Shown here: piece after piece, positions 10,469 to 21,540 of the stretch | Layout: each line of letters starts with the position of its first letter | Numbering within the stretch: position 1 is the first letter of the stretch | NCBI GenBank assembly: GCA_963971425.1 | Contig: OZ020517.1 | Coordinates: forward strand, 1,304,501 to 1,368,500 | Length of the DNA: 64,000 bases | Source of the DNA: Bryoerythrophyllum caledonicum | Taxonomy: Eukaryota; Streptophyta; Bryopsida; Pottiales; Pottiaceae | Reading direction: 5' to 3' | Position numbers and translations under genes: made by a program | The notes under the pieces: model-generated | The model's database searches: none | What the model saw: the letters and a program-made list of their open reading frames with translations, nothing else | What the model was told of the DNA's origin: nothing

Positions 10469-10483
10469 GGGCTTTAACTTTGA

Positions 10484-10880
10484 GTAGTATAGTGGGGTGT
10501 GTTCTTCTGAGTAGGAGATGAATTATTGAAGTTAAGAGGATTTGGTCCGGATGGTTATTATGAGATGTTGGATGTTTGATGTGGGTATTGAAAAGATAAA
10601 GGATATTAAGGCAATCTGTGAAGATATATGCTAGTTCATTTGGGAATTGTTTAAGAATAATTTTCAAAGTTTTATGAAGAGCAATCATTTCAGCTCGTAG
10701 AATGTTTTGTAGGCCAGGTAATCGATTGGAGATGTTTAATTTCTTTTTACAGTTGTGGATACCATATCTGGCAGCTTCGTTTTTCCATATGTCAAGACTA
10801 GTTTCAATAGGTTTTGTGAAGGATCCATCTGTATAGTAACAAAATTCCGGGTTGAATTTTCAGAGGCTTGTGTTATAATG
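10484..10880 (-). pseudogene. LINE B: RNase H, N-terminal piece
   Basis: Catalytic motifs in order: CYYTDGSFTKPIETS (first Asp), ILRAEMIALHKTL (Glu) and NELAYIFTDCLNILYLF (second Asp), ending in LLKVKA at the insertion point of LINE A. A stop separates it from the preceding domain. RNase H would remove the RNA strand after first-strand synthesis. Confidence 0.75.
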
Positions 10881-12150
10881 TGGGTGAGGTGGGAGAAGAT
10901 GAGTATTACTATAATGAGAACGGGGATAAGGGAGGGTGGACCAGAGTTTTTTCTGATTGATTTTGATTTGGAATGGGGCCGGTGGTGCTGGGTTAGTGTA
11001 AATATAGTCAATGCCTAGGGATTGTATTGTTGTGTGGATTAAAGCTAATTGTTCAACAGTACATATGATATAGGATTTGTGATGTATACATAAAATTTGT
11101 AGAGTAGATGGTTCGATGTATTTTTTGTTAGATGTAGTACTAATAATGGGTACGGTATATGTGATGGTATCGACATCAAAGAGTGTAATGATGTGTGTAT
11201 CAGGGAATGGTCCTGTAAATGGTGTAGGATTTTTACACCAATTTGTGTCTGGTGCAATTATGAAAGTTATATAATTTGGGTGTTGTTGTGCGGCTAATTT
11301 GACCCAATGTATGGCTTGTTGGACATCTTTATTGGTGTGTGGATGTGCAAGTCCTATGCCATGCCATTTGAAATCAAATGCTTTCCCTAGTGAACCAAAG
11401 ACTTTGTCTCGGTCAAAAGGTGAAAAAAATTTATTTAGAGCTGTAGGGCAAGTTATTGGTGATGAGAAGTATGTATGTTGTATGTCAAATACCTTTGTTA
11501 GAGAGTGAAGGATTTCAGTTGATAAAGTATATTTTGCCAATTTAAGGGGGAGTTTGTTGAAGAGTTGGGGTTTATATCGTTGGTATAGCCAGATTATTTC
11601 AGTTTCAAAGGATTGGGTACGTGGAGTGATGTCAATAAGATTGTGGTTAGATTGGTGGTATTGTTTCCATAACCATTTCAATCGTGTAGTGGGTATGGTG
11701 GTAAGGTGATATCCATTGTGTTCATAGAGGTGAGCGTTTTCATTTTGGATTATTATTGTCGGTGTGGAGATGTTAATATCGGTTTCTGGGTTACATTCTG
11801 TGGTAGAAATTGAAAGGAGTGGGACGTTTGTAAGGGGGTGGACATAGCCGGTATCAGCGGTTTGTATGTGGGGATGGTGGGTCGCTATGATATTGGCATA
11901 GTGGTTGAATTGTTGTTGTTGGAAGTAATGGATGAGGAGTGAGATGTTGTGGTTAATAACGGTTGTGTTATTCCATGGAAATAGATGGCGTTGAGGTTGC
12001 CATTTCATATATTGTGTGTTGTTATTGAGTATCCATTGACAGAGAAATGTTTTGTCATTTTTTACAATGTTATTAATATTGGTGTATTTCCATGTGCGAT
12101 GGTGTACTATCTTGAAAATAGGATATGTAGAAGGCTTTTTAAGTATCTGT
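10880..12150 (-). pseudogene. LINE B: domain resembling PCIF1-type adenosine methyltransferase
   Basis: A long open frame (12008-10860, extending upstream to about 12150) lies between the reverse transcriptase and RNase H. Its core reads NKFFSPFDRDKVFGSLGKAF, then DFKWHGIGLAHPHTNKDVQQ, then NYITFIIAPDTNWCKNPTPF and PSTLQILCIHHKSY. The spacing recalls the PCIF1 cap-methyltransferase fold as I remember it: FGS.G...DF, a turn with NPPF, then a FIVFIPEW..PPTP strand. The catalytic NPPF is not present (AHPH stands there), so activity is doubtful even in an intact parent. An upstream helical part (WLWKQYHQSNHNLID, EIIWLYQRYKPQLF) precedes it. The assignment is from memory of the family and is not verified. 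Confidence 0.45.
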
Positions 12151-13920
12151 GAGGGAGGGTGTGAGATTGATGTTATTATGTAGCAAGGAGGGGTCAGGGG
12201 TTGGTGTGGTTGGCGTTGTACTATTGTTGTTTATGGTAATGTATAGGTGTTTTAACGTATGTGGTGGGTAATGTAGGGTGCATATCGTAGGACATTGTTT
12301 GGTACATGTGGGTTGACAGAACAGTTGTGTGGCAATGTAAAGTGTTGTTTTGATTAGTTTTATGGGGGTGTTGTAAGAGAGTTTGAAATCATTGTGGTCC
12401 ATCAAGCGTGTCTCGTTAGGTAGAGTAATATGTTGGAGTTTTGTAATTTTATATGTATGAAGTTTTTGTAGTAATTTGTTTAAGAGTGCGTTATTTAAGT
12501 TGGGTAATAGTTCGGTTTCGTTGTTCCAAATTTGTTCAAGTGGTGATGGTTTTAGTAAGAATTGTTCAAGAGTGCTACAAAGATGAATGCCCGCGTAGGT
12601 TTTTAATAGGAATATAGTACGGGTGATGGGAGAACGGATGCAGTTTGATTCTTTGAGGCATGTGAGGAGTTGAGATCCGCCGTATTTAGCAAGAATAAAT
12701 TTTAGAAGACCTTTATATATAATTCCAAGTTTTCCTTTGTCATTCAATGCTTTAATTAATTGGTCTCCTATACAACAGAAGTATGCATTTTTTAGTGAGA
12801 AGGCATCCATGCCATATAAATTTATTGGAAGTTGGGTAATAATATTGGACATGTATTTGGAAAGACCACAAATGGTTTTATGGAGTGCGATGATTTTCTT
12901 GTCTAGTTTTTTGATAGCAGGCATAGAATATGGTACTGAGTAAAAGTTGTATGCTATGCCTGCTCTTATTATAGTATCAGCCATATGGATTTTTTGTTTC
13001 ATTGTACATGGGCATGTTATAAAGTCACTGCTGCATTGTTTGATTAATTTGGTAGTTGTGGTCTGTATTTGTATCTTCCATTTTAAAGAAGCTACAAGCT
13101 GAAGTCCAAGGTAGGGATATGGTTTATTTGGATGTAAAGTGGGTATGGATTGTCCACAAAAAATAATATTTGCTACTTGTAAATGGGCTTTGAATGTGGT
13201 TGGGTTTAGTTTTGATTTGTTAAGGCTACCTATTAGTGCGCACTTGGATACTCCAAGGTCCATACCGGTCCAATGACAGAATCTGTCAAGTTTATCAAGT
13301 TGAATTTGTATGGATTGTAGTTGGGCGGTTAGAGCTGCTAGGTCATCAGCATATGCAACAAAATTAACGGTGGTGTTAGATGTTTGGAAAGTATAGCCAT
13401 TATCACCACGTTGTAGCCACCTAAGTAATGGTTCGAGGAAAATGATGAAAAGATATGGACTTAGTGTATCCCCTTGGATAGTTCCTCGTTGAATGGGAAT
13501 TGGACATGTTTGTCCAAAGTGTTTGCCTATATATGTAGATTGGATTTAGAGTATATGTCTCCAATAAGAGCAACGGCTTCTAAAGGGTATCATAAATCAT
13601 GCATGATGGCAAGTAGACGAGCATGATCAATGGATCCAAAAGCATTTTTGAAGTCTATGTACAAAATGTAGATGTCTTGATTTGTATATTTGGCATCTTC
13701 GAGGGCGGAAATGATGGTTTGGAGTTGTCTGGCTGTACCTCTTTATGCTCTAAAACCCTCTTGACTGTCGTGAAGAATGCGGTGTTTTTCACCGTAGGTG
13801 GATAAAATGGATGTTAATGTACTCGTAAATGGTTTATATATTGTATTTGCCAGTGCAATTGGTCGGTGGTTGGGGAGATAAGATGGATCACCTTTTTTAT
13901 AGAGAAGAATTGTTAAAGAT
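12139..13920 (-). pseudogene. LINE B: reverse transcriptase
   Basis: The minus strand encodes LINE-type RT motifs: LYKKGDPSYLPNHRPIALAN, then IYILYIDFKNAFGSIDHARL (first catalytic Asp), PIQRGTIQGDTLSPYLFIIF and TVNFVAYADDLAALTAQL (YADD box). A long open stretch (13263-12139) carries the thumb and linker. Three stops lie between 13750 and 13540; the rest is open. The frame begins close to the first RT motifs, so the finger region and anything N-terminal are lost. Confidence 0.85.
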
Positions 13921-13925
13921 TCACA

Positions 13926-14340
13926 ATGGACATATAGGCTGATTCACAATAGGCATAAGGTTGAGTGATTCATTGGTATGTATGGTCATTCACATATATT
14001 GCCATTTGAGGGCATTCACGTTTTTGTTCATTTATGGACTGAGTAATTCATTCATAGGTTTTGTTTTTCACAAGAATTGATTATACATATGGGCATTTGG
14101 TTATTTACATGATCATATGGACTATTTTATTCACATGAGTTGATTAATTTACATGGGCAGAGTGATGCATGTGGGACAAGACACATGGACTGAGTGACAC
14201 ATGAGTGCTCGCTAACGAGAGTTTAGGATCGCATTAGCATTGTAAAAAAAGAGTACATGATGGTAATTTCACTTGAAATTTGTGCTCGCATTATAGGTAT
14301 GAGTGAAAGAAAGAGTACATAAGTTCAAATTGTAGTCACT
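13926..14340. repeat. degenerate short-period repeats between LINE B and a Tc1 relic
   Basis: Words such as GATTCAC, ATGGACTGAGTGA, CATATGGAC and TTCACATG recur irregularly from 13926 to 14205, suggesting an old tandem array. No coding sequence is seen. Confidence 0.4.
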
Positions 14341-14349
14341 ATCAAATTT

Positions 14350-15262
14350 TCTGTTAGAACAGTTCAAAGGTTAGTGATTTTTTTTTTAAAAGATAAATTT
14401 TACAAGTGCAAACCTTGCTGTAGAAATCACGTTAAAAACATAGTGATAAAGATGTTCATAGTATTTTGCGTTACACAAAAAGTGATCATTGCTCATTTTC
14501 AGAGATTACTAATATATACCCTATTCGAGTGTGTATACGTACTATTTGAGGCTCTTACGTAGGCATGCCATTTTAGTCGAATTGCAGTCAAAAAATCTTT
14601 TTTGACACCTTGTCACATGTCTCAGCAATTAACTTTTGCTCAGAAGTACTGTGGATGGAGTGCAGAAGAGTGGGAACATATTGTTTTTATACAAATGAAT
14701 CTATCTTTGAAATTGAAAAAAATTCTAGACAAATTTATATTTTGAGAAGTGCATATGAGCGCTTTTACCAAGTTGTATAGTTCCTACTTTTAAAAGTGGA
14801 CGGACTTCTTTAATGATTTGGGGCGCATTTGCTAGAGGACAAAAGTCAGAACTTGTCATTATGCCTAAAAATTTAGGTTTTGCTAAGGATTATATAGAAA
14901 TGGTCTACAACGGCAAATTGGTTTATTTCATGAATCAAGTTCCACCATCAGTGCTTATAGAAGAAAGCGCACCCGTCCATTGCAACAAGATATGTGAAGA
15001 ATGGAGTCAAGCACACGTTTTTGAGAAGCTCAATTGGCCTACAAACTCTCCTAATCTCAATCCGATTGGGAGCCTCTGGACGATGCTAAAAGATGTTGTG
15101 CAATATGGCAAGGCATGACCTAGAAACTTAGATGCATTGAAGGTAGTTCTAGAAAGCGAGTAGAAGTCAGTTAATGGTACAAAGCTCCTTCAACTATGTC
15201 ATTCTTTGCCCTCTAGGTTACAAGCAGTGATTGACGCTAATCGAAGACATACTCGTTGGTAG
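14350..15262 (+). pseudogene. Tc1-like transposase relic 1
   Basis: Frames on the plus strand match a Tc1 transposase: VRTVQRLV (DNA-binding part, about 14352-14380), QQLTFAQKYCGWSAEEWEHI then VFTNESIFEI (usually FSDESKF), SLMIWGAFARGQKSEL, then LIEESAPVHCNK (usually MQDNAPIH) and NWPTNSPNLNPIGSLWTMLK (usually NLNPIENLW), ending RRHTRW at 15262. The first two Asp positions read N and E here and the final Glu reads G, and several stops and shifts occur, so it is inactive. The unusual residues may reflect decay. Terminal repeats were not found. Confidence 0.75.
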
Positions 15263-15339
15263 ATTTGGATTTATTTTTTATGTAGATATTTTGGACTTTT
15301 AATTTTCACACATTTAATCAACATAGAGCCGTTCTTATG

Positions 15340-16340
15340 CCAAAAATTTCATGGTCAAATAAAAAAAATCAATCTTTAGGAGGGTGTCAAAGTTGGCAGC
15401 CATGAAACTATTCTCACAGCTACCCCATGTTTGTAAATTTTGAATATCTTTTTTTTTATTCATCTCCTGGCCTTGAAATTTGGCACACATGTTTCTCATA
15501 AAGAAATCATTCTTTTCCAAAAATTTCATGGTGAACTAGCAATTTTGAGCCTTAGAGTGGGTGTCAAAGTTGGAAGTAGTAAAAAGCTTTCCCCTCTATA
15601 TCTCACAACTACACATGTTGGTAGATTTTGAATACATTTTTTTGAATACATCTTTTGGCCTTTAATTTTTTTCTACATGTTATCAACATAGAAATGATCT
15701 TGTACCAAAAACTTCATCCTAAATCAACAAATTTTCAAACCTAGGGAGGTTGTCGAAGTTGGAAGTAGTGAAAAGCTTTTCCCATTGTTTCTCACAACTA
15801 CACATGTTGGTAGATTTGGAATATGTATATTTTTGTAGATCTTTTGGACTCAAAAAATTTCACACATGTAATCAACATAGAGATGGTCTCACGCCAAAAA
15901 TCCCATGCCCAAATCAAATTTCTCAATCTTTGGGACGGTGTCAAAGTTGGTAGCAGTGAAACTTTTTTCACTGCTACCCCATGTTGGTAGAATTTGAATA
16001 CATTTCTTGGACTTGAAATTTGGCACACATATTTTCAACATAGAAATTATCTTTAGCTCAAAATATCATGGTAAACTAACAATTTTTCAGCCCTATGGAG
16101 GGCGTCAAAGTTGGGAGCAGTGTCGACACTATCCCTGAATTTGCAAAAACTCCAATTTGAATGTCACCCTATTGTATAACCCCTTTGTATTAATGTATAA
16201 ATGTAGCTGCACATTGCATAGCTCATCATCTTAGGTTACAAAACATACAACATGCACTTATAAGCTACCTTCTTGCTATAGAATGAAAGGAGGTTGTATA
16301 TTATACAATTTTATGCCATGTGGTGGTTTCACAACAACCA
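15340..16340 (+). repeat. tandem array, four to five ~185-base units, with unique shoulder
   Basis: Units begin near 15345, 15520, 15709, 15896 and 16060 and share AAATTTCATGGTNAA, GTCAAAGTTGGNAGNAGTGAA, CACATGTTGGTAGATTT and ATCAACATAGAAATGATC. The array starts about 80 bases after the stop of the Tc1 relic. The right shoulder (16150-16340) also occurs in the inverted copy at 6846-7330, so array and shoulder belong to one mobile unit. Confidence 0.7.
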
Positions 16341-17255
16341 ACCATAGACTTGAACATTGGGCTGAATATCTCATTTAAGTTGAGTATACCAAATATTTAG
16401 ATATATGAACTAAAAATTCCATATTTGTTAGAGATAGAGAGGTATTTGCAAAGTAGCTCTCAATTTGGCTCCAAGTTATGTTTTTTAATTTGGTTGAATA
16501 ATAATAACACTCAATTGTCCCAATTCCAAGATAAAATCTCAAAAGATTCAAGACATTGTAAACATTACATCTATAATTAAAAATTCAATCAAACAAATCA
16601 AAATTATAATATATATTTAAATTACATAATATTAAAATTATAACTACTTTAAATTATAGCATATTTAAATAAATTACAATAAATTAAATTACAAAAAATT
16701 AGAATCGTAATTGTTATTTTGAGACCTTATCAAATTCTCAAAAAGGCCCTTTTTGAAATGTTTGTAAAGACATACATCTACTTAGAACATATGTTGTTTT
16801 TGAAGTATGATATATAAACCAATTAAAAGTGTGTTTTGCAAGAAGTTTATATTGCTGGAGGTCTTGGGAGTACAATATTCATTACTATAGAAAGTTTAGT
16901 GCCTTTCAAAGTAACTTTTGAAATGCATGTCAAGCTAAATGCATGTTACTTGTAGGTAAATATATATATATTGCAATTTATTCCTCATCTATTAAAAAAT
17001 GTTCATTAAATTGGGAGGCAAATAATTTTATCACCTACTATTTATGAAATTGTAATATGGTGAATAGAGAGAGTGTATATTATATAATTTTAAATTTCAA
17101 TGGAGTTAAATGAATTTTAACATAATCAAAATTTATCTATAGTGAAACAATTCCATAGTGAGGTAATTTATCTATAATAGTGAGGTAATCTTTGGAATCC
17201 AAAGTATTCATATGATTGTGCTAAAGTTGTTAAGGTTGATATTTTTTTTCCTTTT
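16341..17255. other. AT-rich non-coding DNA
   Basis: I see no gene, RNA or defined element. Imperfect A/T words (TAAATTACA and similar) dominate 16560-16700. Confidence 0.5.
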
Positions 17256-18021
17256 GGATGAGTGAGTACCTAGTCATTGTTTGTAAGAAGGCTTGTTGAG
17301 AGTGAGAAATTTACTTATGTTGCCCTATATGAATTATGGTTGTGGCATTCATTGCTCTAGCGGCGTGGTATTGCCATTGACGATTAATCACGCATGCATC
17401 TTGTTTTTTTTCACTATTGTCTACTCTTGTGCTAGTCTATGGTTAGTTATGGCCGTCTTCAATATTTCGAATGCACAATTGAACATACACCAAATGGTGA
17501 AAATGTAGGTAAGAATTTACTCTCTACTTATTAGCAGAGATAAATTGTAGCCTTTAAAAATAATTTGAGATAATCTTCAAAATCCAATGTATTCTTGTGT
17601 TTGTTTTAAAGGGCTGATGTATTTTCCTTTCTTTCTTGAGGTGAAAATGCCCTCTTATGAAAGTTGTTGTGATTGAGGAAATTTCCTTCGAGTAAAATTG
17701 CAGTGGTTGTAGAAATGCTCTTGTTATGGTATTGCCCTTTTAGTGAAAATAGCCTCATTGTAGAAATACCATGTAATGAGAATCTCCTTGTAGTTGAAAT
17801 GCCTTCGCAGTGCACATGCCATAGTAGTGAAAATGCTCTTGTAGTAAACGTGCCATGCTAGTGAGAATGCCATGGTAGTGAAAGTGTCCTCGTAGTGAAA
17901 TTGCTCTCGTAGATGAAAATGCCCTTGTAGTGAGAATGTTATGGTAGTGAAAATGCCCTCGTAGTGAAATTGCTCTCGTAGGTTATTGAGTACTCAGTCG
18001 TTGCTTGTAAGAAGGCTCGTT
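17256..18021 (+). repeat. ~18-base minisatellite with flanking direct repeats
   Basis: From about 17640 to 17985 a unit near GTAGTGAAAATGCCCTC repeats some 18-20 times with variants (GTAGTGAAATTGCTCTC, GTAGTGAGAATGCCATG). A direct repeat containing TTGTAAGAAGGCT and GTTG lies on both sides, at about 17267-17299 and 17987-18021. The left flank also carries a diverged direct repeat pair (17165-17250 against 17510-17635, sharing GAGNTAATCTT and TCCAANGTATTC). Non-coding. Confidence 0.65.
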
Positions 18022-18539
18022 GTCTTACTTTAAAATTGATGTTTAGAACTTATCAAATATTATGATTTTAGTAAGATCTCATCACAAAAATCTCTAGCCT
18101 TTTGACCAATACAATCTTCATATGAAAACAATATAATTGAGAAGCTTCTTGGCTTCATTCATACAAAGAATATTGTTTACAATACGAATAACTTACGATA
18201 TTGTTATTGTATGGTGATTTTACGATACAAACTAGAGAGAACTTGAATCAATATTGTTTATGGTCTGCTTTGTTTTAAAACCAAATATCATATGAAATCA
18301 ACAATAGTATATATTTCATATTGATTTCATATTGTTTTCATGCTCAATCGAGAGCGGGGGGTCTCTAACGCTTTATCATATATAATTAAATATATTTCAA
18401 ACATACAATGAGTTAATCTTAAATAAAAACATTTGAAATTTGAAAATTTATTTTTAATATTTGATAAATTAAAATAAAATTCAAATTAACCAAAAGATCA
18501 ATAATTCAAATACTTATACTTGATTAAATTAGCTTCACT
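18022..18539. other. AT-rich non-coding DNA
   Basis: No gene or clear repeat was found. Short self-similar words (CAATATTGTTTA, TTTCATATTG) occur at 18110-18340. Confidence 0.4.
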
Positions 18540-19300
18540 TCATATAAATTATTTAAGGAGTTTCACATCTTTCACAAATTTGATAGAATGTCTGCCAATG
18601 AGTTTTTATAAATGATTTAACCCCTAAAATTCTTTGCGATTTTCTTGTCAAAAACACTTCAAAACTACATATTCTAGTAAACGAGAAGGTAAGAGTAAAA
18701 AAAATCTTCCATTACTATTTTTAACCGTAAGATCTTAATTTAGAATATGACAAAAACAAGTGGTAATTTTCTCAAATTTTTTCACCATATGAATTAGAAG
18801 ATTATAGTATTTGAAATGAAAAACATAGTCATTTTGGGACCATTCAAAACAGGATCAGCACACTATGTTTCCTCATGAAAAAATATCTCTTGCATCTTTT
18901 CTTTTGAGGAGATTTTACCAAATAAAAATAGACCATATAAGCTATACTTTCCCCAAATTTCAAATGAAATAATAGTGTGTAGCATTCTCAAAGTAGTATT
19001 GCAAGTAGAAGGGATTTAAAACTTGCTAATTTGCATTTTATTTTTTTGTAAATTGTGGATCTTGAAAATTCAAAATCCAAACGGTGAAATCGAAGTTTCA
19101 TACTCCTTTTCAAAGTAGAAAAAATTGAAAGTACAAAAAAACATAATCTCTATCTTTTATATGGCAAAGAAGAATTTTTTTTGGCACCTTGCCCGAAAAG
19201 GTGTGAGAACTTTGATTCTCTTTTAAAAAAAGACAAAAATTCCAAAAGTAGTTTTTTTTTCAAAATCACCGAATAGTATAATATTAGCTTCTTGTAAAAA
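18540..19300 (+). repeat. dispersed AT-rich repeat family R1, copy 2
   Basis: Alignable by eye with 4200-4930 in the same order: CACTTCAAAACTACA, TTTTTAACCGTAAGATCTTAATT, AGAAGATTATAGTATTTGAA, TGTAGCATTCTCAAAGTAGTA and the CCTTGCCCGA block. Weaker similarity may continue to about 19560, where TTGTCTTTTAGGGGTTAA resembles the end motif of other repeats in the window. Confidence 0.5.
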
Positions 19301-20244
19301 AAAAATCAGAAATAATGGAGTGTTTTTGCTATGTTGCCCGAGGTGCCCGACGAGTAGGAATTTTTACTTTGGGCATCATATCTTTTTTTTCCAATGTCCA
19401 AATGATGAATAAATTAGATCCCCATGAAGCTCTAACATTACCACACCTTCAAAAAAAGTTTCAATAAAATATATCTAAAATTGACATCATAGGAACCTGC
19501 CCAAATTCTCAAAAAACCCGTTTTGGGACAATTGTCTTTTAGGGGTTAAAAAAATAAAATTCCTATTTATTATGGTCTTAAAAAATACTTCTATAACATT
19601 TGATTTATAGTTGATCATATTCTTTGTAAATGTATACAATTTCCATTGTTTTTTGTATTAAAAATATACCATATACATGTATTCAAACATATGCTTATTT
19701 ATTCAATATGGAATGAAATAAACAAGAGAACTTTGGAATTTGAAATATACATTTGGTGATGTCATATGGAGTTGAAAACTTAATACTGACGGATTTAAGA
19801 AAACCAATTTGATTTTACATGATTTAACCATGGATAAAATTACAATGTACTGAAGTAAAAATCATAAAAATCTTGAACAAATACAAAGAATACGGTTATG
19901 AAGGTCAAGTTTTAAAAATGTGAACTTAGTATAATACAATCATTGAAGTGAATCTAGTCCAGGGAATAATAAATTTCTAATCTTTTGTATAACAAAGTAA
20001 CTAATATATCTATAAATTGTATAAAGAATGATTTCATTTTCTTGAAATCCAAAACTAAGAGCGGTTAAAAAGATTAACCATACATGTAACTATAAATATC
20101 TTTAAAAAAAAAGTAACCTTATCCAAAAATGAATAAGATATTTAATTATAAATACAATTTATGACATCATATGAGGCTAGAACGATAAATGTTACATTAA
20201 AATTTAAGAGAATTTCTAGACGAGGAATGCTTGTTCAAGTGAAA
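19301..20244. other. AT-rich non-coding DNA
   Basis: Apart from the possible end of repeat R1 near 19560, nothing recognisable is present. Confidence 0.4.
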
Positions 20245-20322
20245 ACAATGCAAGTTGCCAAGAGCTTTTTACACTACTCCCCGTCTCAAAAAAAGTGCAA
20301 TTGTCAACTCTACAGTGCTAAC

Positions 20323-21268
20323 TCCCAATAAAAGCCCGGTTAGGTTCTTGAGCAAATACCTCAAAAAACAAGATCTATATAACAACATGGACACAATTTT
20401 AGATAACTTTCCTAACATAGAAAAGTGGACTAGTAACTACAACACAGACAATGAACTCTCTACAAATTTCTGGAACAACCCCATCATCACCGACTCACAA
20501 ATAACATGCCTTATCAAATTTCGTACCGGACAATACATGGGAAACGCCCAAAAACAACTCTTCTTTGGAATAGAAAGATTTCCATCCATAACATGGCCAA
20601 TATGCACTTCCATGGATCACGACACATGGCTACATGTTTTATTTTAATGTCATAACCACCACATATACTCCCTAATTGTCAAAAGACATAACAAAGCCGT
20701 ATGGGAAATCCGTACATTAATCACCTCCCACAACAAATAGAGATGTATTATCCTTATGAATGCCGACACCTTTAATAACAACCCACAAGAAAACACGGCT
20801 CCACCATGGCTACTCCCATGTACATGTGAAACTCAACAATGCCACTGCAATGCTCGACTCAAACCGGACATACTCTCCGTTAGAAGCCTACCATACAACG
20901 ACCCCTCACCCGACCACACAAACCAAGACTACACCATTCAATTCATCGAATTTACATACTGTAATGACAGATTCTCCCCAGAAACAATCAAAAACAAAAT
21001 CAATAAATACCAACCCCTTATTGATGACATCACTACCCTCGGATGGAAAGCGGACCCCCTTATTGTAATCAGAGCCGGCGCTCGCGCCACCACCTTTATC
21101 CCATCTATAAAAACCCTAGAAGATACCTTCAAAATTCCTATTGATACAATCACAAACACTTTAAAAAATATTAACATCATTGCCACACAACATGCTATGT
21201 CCATCCTTCTACATGAACGCAAAATTGAAAACAACCAAGCCCTTCCCGATACACAAGACCCCCCATAA
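20323..21268 (+). pseudogene. LINE C: C-terminal polyprotein part (CCHC finger and RLE)
   Basis: One frame reads VRFLSKYLKKQDLYNNMD, then FRTGQYMGNAQKQLFFG, then a finger-like CTSMDHDTWLHVLF that has lost its final Cys to a stop at about 20645; a second stop lies near 20740. From 20756 it is open to the natural stop at 21268: CHCNARLKPDI, YTIQFIEFTYCNDRFSPE, KINKYQPLIDDITTLGWKAD, PLIVIRAGARATTFIPSI, ATQHAMSILLHERKIENN. This is the best preserved RLE in the window: the KPD, then E, then K..KY spacing is intact. Inactive because of the stops and the missing reverse transcriptase. Confidence 0.75.
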
Positions 21269-21540
21269 AATTTCCCCTTTATTCTATTTTTAGTCCCTGA
21301 CATTGCGAAAAACACACCCTCCTCTCCATTTTTCTCTTCTCTCTCTCTCTCCTCCCCCCTCCCTCCTTCCTTGTTACTCTTTTGCTTGGTTGGTTTTGTG
21401 GTTTTTTGGCTACTTGTTACATAGTGTTTACCCTCGAAAGGGGGAAGTAGTTCCAGCTTACTAATTCCTTGTCCGGTGGAAATGGTCTTAGTAGTGGAAC
21501 AAATAGACACTTTATTCACGCCGGCCTCTTCTTCTTCTTC
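20323..21540 (+). mobile_element. LINE C: 5'-truncated LINE inserted in repeat R2
   Basis: The element is bounded by TCTACAGTGCTA at 20309-20320 and 21539-21550, a target duplication whose first two bases may belong to the tail. It starts only a few bases upstream of where LINE A starts, carries the CCHC finger and full RLE, then a 3' untranslated part with CACTTTATTCACGCCGG and a (TTC)n tail at 21527-21540. It shares the 3' end with LINE A (GGAAGTAGTTCCAGCTTACT here, GGAAGTAGTCCCAGCTTACT there). Confidence 0.85.

Larger units (their letters stand above)
8610..13920 (-). mobile_element. LINE B: Dualen-like non-LTR retrotransposon, 5'-truncated, split by LINE A
   Basis: On the minus strand, coding remains appear in the order reverse transcriptase (13920-12139), a methyltransferase-like region (12150-10880), RNase H (10880-10484 and 9692-9540), a CCHC finger (about 9290-9200) and a restriction-like endonuclease ending at the stop 8610-8612. 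A younger LINE (9708-10468) interrupts the RNase H region and is flanked by a 15-base target duplication. RNase H together with a restriction-like endonuclease is known from the Dualen/RandI group first described in Chlamydomonas; an N-terminal apurinic-type endonuclease, if it existed, is lost with the truncated 5' end. A few stops and at least one frameshift (near 12150) show the copy is dead. Confidence 0.8.

Noticed and set aside
14813-15118. Intact 101-residue gene
   Set aside because: It is the C-terminal part of a Tc1 transposase with altered catalytic positions, not an independent gene.
17640-17990. CRISPR-like array
   Set aside because: The units are contiguous, degenerate and without unique spacers, and the genome is a plant nucleus; a minisatellite explains it.
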